Source: Streptomyces sp. NBC_00223
GTDB taxonomy: Bacteria > Actinomycetota > Actinomycetes > Streptomycetales > Streptomycetaceae
NCBI RefSeq assembly: GCF_036199905.1
Contig: NZ_CP108109.1
Span: 4,077,501 to 4,141,500, forward strand
Direction of reading: 5' to 3'
Length of the DNA: 64,000 nucleotides
The notes below the pieces were generated by a model that was given only the letters and a program-made list of their open reading frames with translations, ran no database searches and was not told where the DNA came from. Below are positions 59,474-64,000 of this stretch, one piece after another. Position 1 is the first letter of the stretch, and each line of letters opens with the position of its first letter. The translations under genes were made by a program, and so were the position numbers.

Positions 59474-60423
59474 ATCTCTGGCAGTTTCGGGACGGTTTCC
59501 TCGGGATCGGACGGCAGGGCGCGCGTCCACTGCTCTCCGCCCAATTCGATAGACGGAGCGTCGCCGTGGTGCAGCCGCGAGCGGGCGAGCCGCACGCTCA
59601 CCGAGTCGCCTGCCTGGGGGATGGGCAGTCCCAGCCGACGGGCCACGTCACCATGGCTTCGGTAGTGGCCGAGGATGACGATACCGCGCGGCTGGAGCCG
59701 TGAGCGTGAGCCGCCGTTGTAGCGGACCCGCTTCATATAGTCCTCCTGCATGGCCACAGTGGCCACCACCGTCCGGCTGACCAGCTTGCCCTGGGCGCGC
59801 AAGAAGAGCTCATCGACCCGGCCCTGGCCGGATCTCTGCCCGAAGACCGCCCCCGCGTCTTCCGGGGACAGCTGGAGCAGCATATTCGCCTTCAACGGCG
59901 CATCGTAGAAGAGCCAGCGAATGGCGGCCCGTCCAGCCTTGGCCAGGGTCGTCTTCGCATCCCGGTTGCCGCCGGTGTTCAGCACTCCGGGATCGGCCCG
60001 TACCAGTCCGGCGCACCACAGCGACTCGGCGTCGTTGGCCCAGACGACGAGGAGCAGGTGGCCGCGGGCCTCCGGCGGGATCATCCACGCGCCCCGCGTC
60101 TGGGAGAACTTGCAGTCCACATCGATGCCCGCGATGCGGTAGTCCATCTCCAGGCCGTCGCCGAAGCCGAACTCGCGCTGCAGGTTGATCTCGATCAGAG
60201 TCCCCGCGTGCGCCTTTTCCGTCTTGTAGAGCTGGTCCCAGCGGAAGCGGCCGGTGTGCTGCCCGTCGAGGAGCATGTCGATGCTCCTGCGGATCGCGCC
60301 GGCGAAGCGCGCTCCGTCCAGATCCTGCCGCAGGATCGCCGCCGCCACGGCCTCCAGCTCCGCATCCTGCGCAGGCTGCGGCCCCCACAGCGGGGCCTGT
60401 ACCCCTTCAATGCCTTCATCCAC
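59470..60423 (-). CDS. NaeI-family type II restriction endonuclease
   Basis: 317 residues from GTG 60423, the same length I recall for NaeI. Active-site residues are E78, D94, D103 and K105 (TLIEINLQREFGFGDGLEMDYRIAGIDVDCKFS), all offset by 8 from NaeI E70, D86, D95 and K97. The C-terminal DNA-binding CAP-like domain is conserved (VATVAMQEDYMKRVRYNGG, RPRGIVILGH-type segment). NaeI cleaves GCCGGC and is an effector-activated, two-site enzyme. TAGGGT at 60429-60434 on the minus strand is a -10 candidate 8 bases before GTG, so the transcript may be leaderless. The frame is open to 60879. Confidence 0.93.
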   Translation of the reverse strand: MDEGIEGVQAPLWGPQPAQDAELEAVAAAILRQDLDGARFAGAIRRSIDMLLDGQHTGRFRWDQLYKTEKAHAGTLIEINLQREFGFGDGLEMDYRIAGIDVDCKFSQTRGAWMIPPEARGHLLLVVWANDAESLWCAGLVRADPGVLNTGGNRDAKTTLAKAGRAAIRWLFYDAPLKANMLLQLSPEDAGAVFGQRSGQGRVDELFLRAQGKLVSRTVVATVAMQEDYMKRVRYNGGSRSRLQPRGIVILGHYRSHGDVARRLGLPIPQAGDSVSVRLARSRLHHGDAPSIELGGEQWTRALPSDPEETVPKLPEI

Positions 60424-60493
60424 AGGAGGTGACCCTATCTGTCCCCGCTGCGGCGTGGGCGGGCACCGGGGCGGGCGTGGAACACTCGGTGCC

Positions 60494-60682
60494 ATGATCC
60501 GCGAACCCGCTGAAACCGCTGTCGATGAGGACGGACGAGTCGCCTTGCCACTGGGCCTGCTGGCCGAAGCAGGACTTGATACGGGGTCCAGGCTGCTCGC
60601 CTTCAGCGACGGCGACGGCCGCATCGTGCTCCAGCGCGAGGCGGACGCGCTGGACCGGCTGCTGCACGACGGCTCGCTCTGA
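60494..60682 (+). CDS. AbrB/MazE-like small DNA-binding protein
   Basis: 62 residues from ATG 60494 (MIREPAETAVDEDGRVALPLGLLAEAGLDTGSRLLAFSDGDGRIVLQREADALDRLL). The DGRVALPLGLLAEAGL and GDGRIVLQRE motifs are those of the SpoVT/AbrB swapped-hairpin fold. It is divergent from the NaeI-like gene with a 70-base gap, so it could control restriction enzyme expression like a C protein. No toxin partner is seen next to it. Confidence 0.75.
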   Translation: MIREPAETAVDEDGRVALPLGLLAEAGLDTGSRLLAFSDGDGRIVLQREADALDRLLHDGSL

Positions 60683-60703
60683 TCCGCAGACCGCGGGCGG
60701 GGA

Positions 60704-62539
60704 TCAGCCGCGCCCGGGTTCCGCTCCCCGGGCATGTCTGAGGAGCGCCTGGAGGTCGGCCGCGTCCATGCCTGCGGCGAAGGCCGGCTCCTCTTCAAGA
60801 TCGCTGAGCATCTGGACCGAGGGGTCGTCCAGGATCCTGCCCATGAAGTCGAGCTTCTCGCCCAGGCGCATGGCGACAACCTCGTCCGCCGTCCCCTCTG
60901 ACGCCAGCACAGTGATGCGGGTCACGGTGTCTGGGGGGAGGCCGAGCCGGTGGATGCGGTCGAGGCTCTGGAGGAAGCGCCCGGCCTGGAAGTCGCGGTC
61001 GATGTACACGGCGTCGTGGCAGACCTGGTGCAGGCTGATGCCCTCGCCGAGAGTGGCCGGATTGGAGATGAGGACCGCGCAGTCCCCGTCCTCACGGAAC
61101 CGGCGCAACTGCTCCTCCCTGTCCAGGGTCCCCCCGTGGACGACGGCCGGGCGGTAGTCCGCGAAGAGGCGCTCCAGGGTCGTGATGCTCCGCACGAAGC
61201 TCGCCCATACCAGCGTCTTGCGCCCTTCGGCGGCGTTGGCCGCCACGATCGCCAGCGCCTCCTGGTACTTGGGCGGCACCTCATAGCTCGGCAGTTTCCG
61301 GAGCAGCGCCATGAGGGGGTCGCCCTCGGGGACGGTGAGCGGCGGTACCCGGAGCGAGAGGGGCTCGTACTTGGTGGCGCCCTCGACGAGGAGTGCCGGG
61401 CTGGTGGCAGCCATCAGCAGGCGGAGCACCGCCTTGCCCAGAGCCTGGAAGTCCGAGCGGCTGGCCTCGGCGCGCGCGGTGAAGCGGCCGACCATCGCGT
61501 CGTAGATCTCGCGGTGGAGCGGGGGCATGGGCAGCATCCGCAGCCGCAGGTCGACGGGCGGGAGGCCGAGCTCCTGCTTGGTCGTGCGGGTGTAGAGCGG
61601 ACGCAGGACGCGGCTGGCCTCCGCGAGGTCGCCGCCGTCGACCGCCTGTGTCACCACCCGGCGGCCATGGCCGGGCCAGACGAACGACAGCAGGTTCTCC
61701 AAGTCCTTCGCCCCGTTCGGCGCCGGGGTACCCGTGAGGATGAGCCGGCGGGTGCTCAGCGGCCCCAGCGCCAGGCAGACGGCCCCGTATACGCCGGCGC
61801 CGCCGAGCTTCATGCGGTGGGCCTCGTCCAGGACCAGCATCGTGGGCCCAGACGTGAGCCAGTCCGCCAGGCCGAACTGGGAACGGCCGAGCCGTTCGTA
61901 GTTCACCAGGAGGACATCGGCGGAGTCAGGCATCCGGCTGCCGAGCACCTGGACCTCCAGCGGCCGTTCGAAGCAGACGCGGCTCTCGTACTGCCACGCC
62001 TCATAGGCGGACTTGGGGCTGACGACGAGCAGCCTGTCGACCTCGCCGCGCTCGCGGAGAGCGGCGAACACGGCCAGCGCTACCCGGGTCTTGCCGGCAC
62101 CCGGCACGCTGAAGTTCGCCCCGTGCCGCAACGACAGCAGCCGGGCCGCGTCCCGCTGCTGGAAGGAGGTCAGACCGCCGCGCCATCCGTCGCCCAGCAG
62201 GTCGTCGAGGTCGTCCGGCGCGACGGCTTCCCCGTCGGTCCCGCCGTTGAGGAACTGCTCCGCGGTCTCGGCGGTGTCGAGCATCTCCTCGACCAGTGTC
62301 TGGAAGGCAACGTCCCAGACGACGCCCTCCGGGTCGGGCCAGCCGGCGAGTGCTTCGATGCCCCCGACGAACTCATCGACCGGGATCGCGGCGGCATGCA
62401 GCTCAGTCATCCGGCCGCTGGGAAACCGGGACAGCAGCCGGGCGAGGTCTGCCTTGTACTCCGGAACCGTGCGCAGCAGTGCCCGGGTCCGACTGATGTC
62501 GAACCCGAGAACGAGGCTGGGAGCTGCGGTATCCGGCAC
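60704..62539 (-). CDS. SNF2-family DEAD/DEAH-box helicase
   Basis: 611 residues. Motif I is SVPGAGKTRVA (about residues 146-156), II is LDEAHRM, III is LTGTPAPNGAKDLENLL, IV-VI include LVWASFVRSITTLERLF, ISNPATLGEGISLHQVCHDAVYIDRDFQAGRFLQSLDRIHRLG. The N-terminal 120 residues have no known domain. The GTG start directly follows the stop of the upstream gene (TGAGTG). Such helicases accompany many R-M-linked defence systems; its task here is not shown. Confidence 0.88.
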   Translation of the reverse strand: MPDTAAPSLVLGFDISRTRALLRTVPEYKADLARLLSRFPSGRMTELHAAAIPVDEFVGGIEALAGWPDPEGVVWDVAFQTLVEEMLDTAETAEQFLNGGTDGEAVAPDDLDDLLGDGWRGGLTSFQQRDAARLLSLRHGANFSVPGAGKTRVALAVFAALRERGEVDRLLVVSPKSAYEAWQYESRVCFERPLEVQVLGSRMPDSADVLLVNYERLGRSQFGLADWLTSGPTMLVLDEAHRMKLGGAGVYGAVCLALGPLSTRRLILTGTPAPNGAKDLENLLSFVWPGHGRRVVTQAVDGGDLAEASRVLRPLYTRTTKQELGLPPVDLRLRMLPMPPLHREIYDAMVGRFTARAEASRSDFQALGKAVLRLLMAATSPALLVEGATKYEPLSLRVPPLTVPEGDPLMALLRKLPSYEVPPKYQEALAIVAANAAEGRKTLVWASFVRSITTLERLFADYRPAVVHGGTLDREEQLRRFREDGDCAVLISNPATLGEGISLHQVCHDAVYIDRDFQAGRFLQSLDRIHRLGLPPDTVTRITVLASEGTADEVVAMRLGEKLDFMGRILDDPSVQMLSDLEEEPAFAAGMDAADLQALLRHARGAEPGRG

Positions 62540-63958
62540 TCACAGCCCTTCTTTGAGCAGTCCGACCAGCCAGGAGGTTTCGTCCCCGGGCTCGGGGATG
62601 GTGCGCTTGACCTCGACGGCGAGCTTACCCAGGCTCTTCCTGAGCTTGGCCACTGCGTCATCGAAGGCATCCTCGTCGAGGCTGCGCGAACTGCGGGACA
62701 TGACCAGGTCGGTGACGCACTGGTCGATGTCCTGGCACGCGTCGGCCAGCCGGGCGGGAGCGGCCTGCTTGCGCTTGCGGACCCGGACATCCTTGCCGAC
62801 GAACTCGAGGGACTCCTCGAAGGCGTCCTTATACGTGGTGAGGGTGTGCTGCGCCCGGACCCCGTCGCGACTGCTGAGCGATACATCCGCGGAGCTGATT
62901 GCCCGGGCCTGGAGGAGCGCATCGGTCATCGCCCGGGCCGAGGCCAGCCTGTCGGACGGCCCCTTCACCGACCGCGCCAGCCCGGGGATCTTCACCTCGC
63001 CCGCAGTCGGCGCCGCGGGCTGCAGGTCCTCGGGGAGTACCCTCGCCAGGTAGCGGTCCTGGAAGTCGGACTCGATGAGCCGCACGTCGGTCTTGGAGAA
63101 CCCCAGCGCGATGGCCGAGAGGCGGGACTCCAGCATCAGCTCCGCCTTGTCCGGATTGCTGGCGGCCTCTTTGGCGTACTTGCGGTGGAGCTCCCGCAGC
63201 TTCTCCGTGTGGTCCTCGAACGCGATGAGCGGGAGTGCCTTCCCGCTGGCCTCGCTCCTCTTGATCATGGTCCGGATGATGCTGAGGACCCACTGGTCCC
63301 GCCGGCACGCCACTACGGTGCTGCGGAAGGCCGTCGCAATGGCCGGCAGCGACGTTCCCTGCGCCGCCATCTCATCGATGGCAAGCAGCCGGTTGATATA
63401 GGAGTAGTCCCTGCGGTGGTCTTTGCGCAGCTGGAGCGAGAGCTCGACAGCGGCGATGTCCGACCAGTTGCACGACTCGGGCAGGACGGCGACCCGCATA
63501 GTTCGGGCCGGCCCGAACTCCTGCAGCAGTGCTGCGCGCCGGGTGTTGCCGTTGACGAGGACGCCGTCGCGGGTGATCAGGCCGGGGTCGCTCTGCCCGT
63601 AGTCCCGGAGGCTCTCCGCCAGGTGGACGAACTCGGGGTCTGGACGGGAGGGATCAGAAGGCAGGGCCTTGAGGAGGAGGTCGAGGTACTCCTGGCTCTC
63701 GTTGCTCCACGGCGCGCTGTCCAGCATCCTGTCCCGGCGCACGTCATGGCTGCGCTGGGCGCGGATGCGGTGTGTGGCCGGGTTGTAGTAGAGGTCCCCC
63801 ACTTGCATCTCGATGACGTCGAAGTGGCCGGGCTTGCCCCGCCACTCGATCGTCAGGGTCTCGCGTGCCCCGTCGGCATCGGCGAGCTCTTTGAGCCGTC
63901 GCGTCACCGTCGCGCGGTTCTCCTCGGCGCGGGCGGGGCGCCCGAAGTCTTGCGTCAC
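62540..63958 (-). CDS. ParB/Srx-like nuclease-fold protein
   Basis: 472 residues from GTG 63958 (GGGGGAGAG upstream; the frame stays open to the right edge). A ParB N-domain-like segment is visible: FVHLAESLRDYGQSDPGLITRDGVLVNGNTRRAALLQEFG, followed by a helix-turn-helix-like region (DEMAAQGTSLPAIATAFRSTVVACRRDQWVLSIIRTM). The C-terminal 200 residues are helical. These ParB/Srx modules in defence loci often bind or modify DNA ends; no function is proven. Confidence 0.7.
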   Translation of the reverse strand: MTQDFGRPARAEENRATVTRRLKELADADGARETLTIEWRGKPGHFDVIEMQVGDLYYNPATHRIRAQRSHDVRRDRMLDSAPWSNESQEYLDLLLKALPSDPSRPDPEFVHLAESLRDYGQSDPGLITRDGVLVNGNTRRAALLQEFGPARTMRVAVLPESCNWSDIAAVELSLQLRKDHRRDYSYINRLLAIDEMAAQGTSLPAIATAFRSTVVACRRDQWVLSIIRTMIKRSEASGKALPLIAFEDHTEKLRELHRKYAKEAASNPDKAELMLESRLSAIALGFSKTDVRLIESDFQDRYLARVLPEDLQPAAPTAGEVKIPGLARSVKGPSDRLASARAMTDALLQARAISSADVSLSSRDGVRAQHTLTTYKDAFEESLEFVGKDVRVRKRKQAAPARLADACQDIDQCVTDLVMSRSSRSLDEDAFDDAVAKLRKSLGKLAVEVKRTIPEPGDETSWLVGLLKEGL

Positions 63959-64000
63959 TGCACTCTCCCCCTGCTGGATATCTTGTTCGCCGTGCTGTTC
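63955..64000 (-). CDS. Possible 3' end of another gene
   Basis: A frame reading NSTANKISSRGRVQ then TGA overlaps the ParB-like GTG by 4 bases (GTGA). It is typical of translational coupling, so a further defence gene may lie to the right. Only 46 bases are in the window. Confidence 0.3.
   Translation of the reverse strand, partial: NSTANKISSRGRVQ

Noticed and set aside
60424..60432. Perfect ribosome-binding sequence AGGAGGTGA on the plus strand
   Set aside because: No start codon follows at useful spacing; it is the complement of the NaeI-like gene's upstream bases.

Overview
The window is the replication-origin region of a high-GC actinomycete chromosome, almost certainly Streptomyces or a close relative. 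The evidence is the conserved order rnpA-rpmH-dnaA-oriC-dnaN-gnd-recF-dciA-gyrB-gyrA, six parS sites around parAB, a sigma-R type promoter before trxBA, many GTG starts, and third-codon GC so high that long shadow reading frames lie opposite most genes.

Core region (about 1-35,650). Left of the origin lie a partial CCA-adding enzyme (minus strand), a DUF6049-type secreted protein, the lipid II flippase MurJ, its separate pseudokinase partner, an ECF sigma factor with its anti-sigma factor, trxB-trxA, a GNAT acetyltransferase, parB-parA, rsmG, jag, yidC, yidD, rnpA and rpmH. The origin (19,482-20,214) lies between dnaA and dnaN and holds about 20 DnaA-box-like 9-mers. To its right are dnaN, gnd, recF, dciA, gyrB, gyrA, a DUF3566 membrane protein, tRNA-Ile, a tiny DLW-39 protein, a tandem pair of secreted membrane-anchored proteins (one with a VWA domain), a Ser/Thr kinase, a helix-turn-helix protein and tRNA-Ala.

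Accessory region (about 35,655 to the right edge). First comes an integrated mobilizable element: XRE regulator, small membrane protein, tyrosine integrase, excisionase-like protein, DUF3631-type ATPase, MobC-like protein and relaxase. The first 100 codons of the ATPase gene contain a dense array of GACCGG/CCGGTC motifs, a possible intragenic origin. No FtsK-like TraB is present, so this looks like a relaxase-mobilized element and not a classical TraB-type AICE. Next come a HAD hydrolase, an XRE/TPR regulator and a run of small overlapping genes (including a 55-residue one and a HATPase). These lead into an FxLD-type class I lanthipeptide cluster: a protein of unknown function with an internal duplication, a CxxC protein, a PCMT-like methyltransferase, the precursor peptide, a full-length LanB, a LanC and a second, stand-alone elimination-type protein. 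The genes mostly overlap or sit close together, and a strong hairpin separates the precursor gene from lanB.

A decayed IS copy with recognizable terminal inverted repeats (56,326-57,212) separates this from a defence island: a C5 cytosine methyltransferase with an added C-terminal winged-helix-like region, a Vsr endonuclease, a NaeI-family restriction enzyme whose four active-site residues align with E70/D86/D95/K97, an AbrB-like small protein, a SNF2-type helicase and a ParB/Srx-like protein. This island continues beyond the right edge.

The most interesting items are the lanthipeptide cluster (variant FxLD motif, Asp-Gly in the core with a PCMT-like enzyme, two elimination domains, no transporter or protease nearby), the GACCGG array, the parS site embedded in a perfect 46-bp palindrome between trxA and the GNAT gene, and the expanded NaeI island. 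All assignments rest on reading the sequence; no database search was run.
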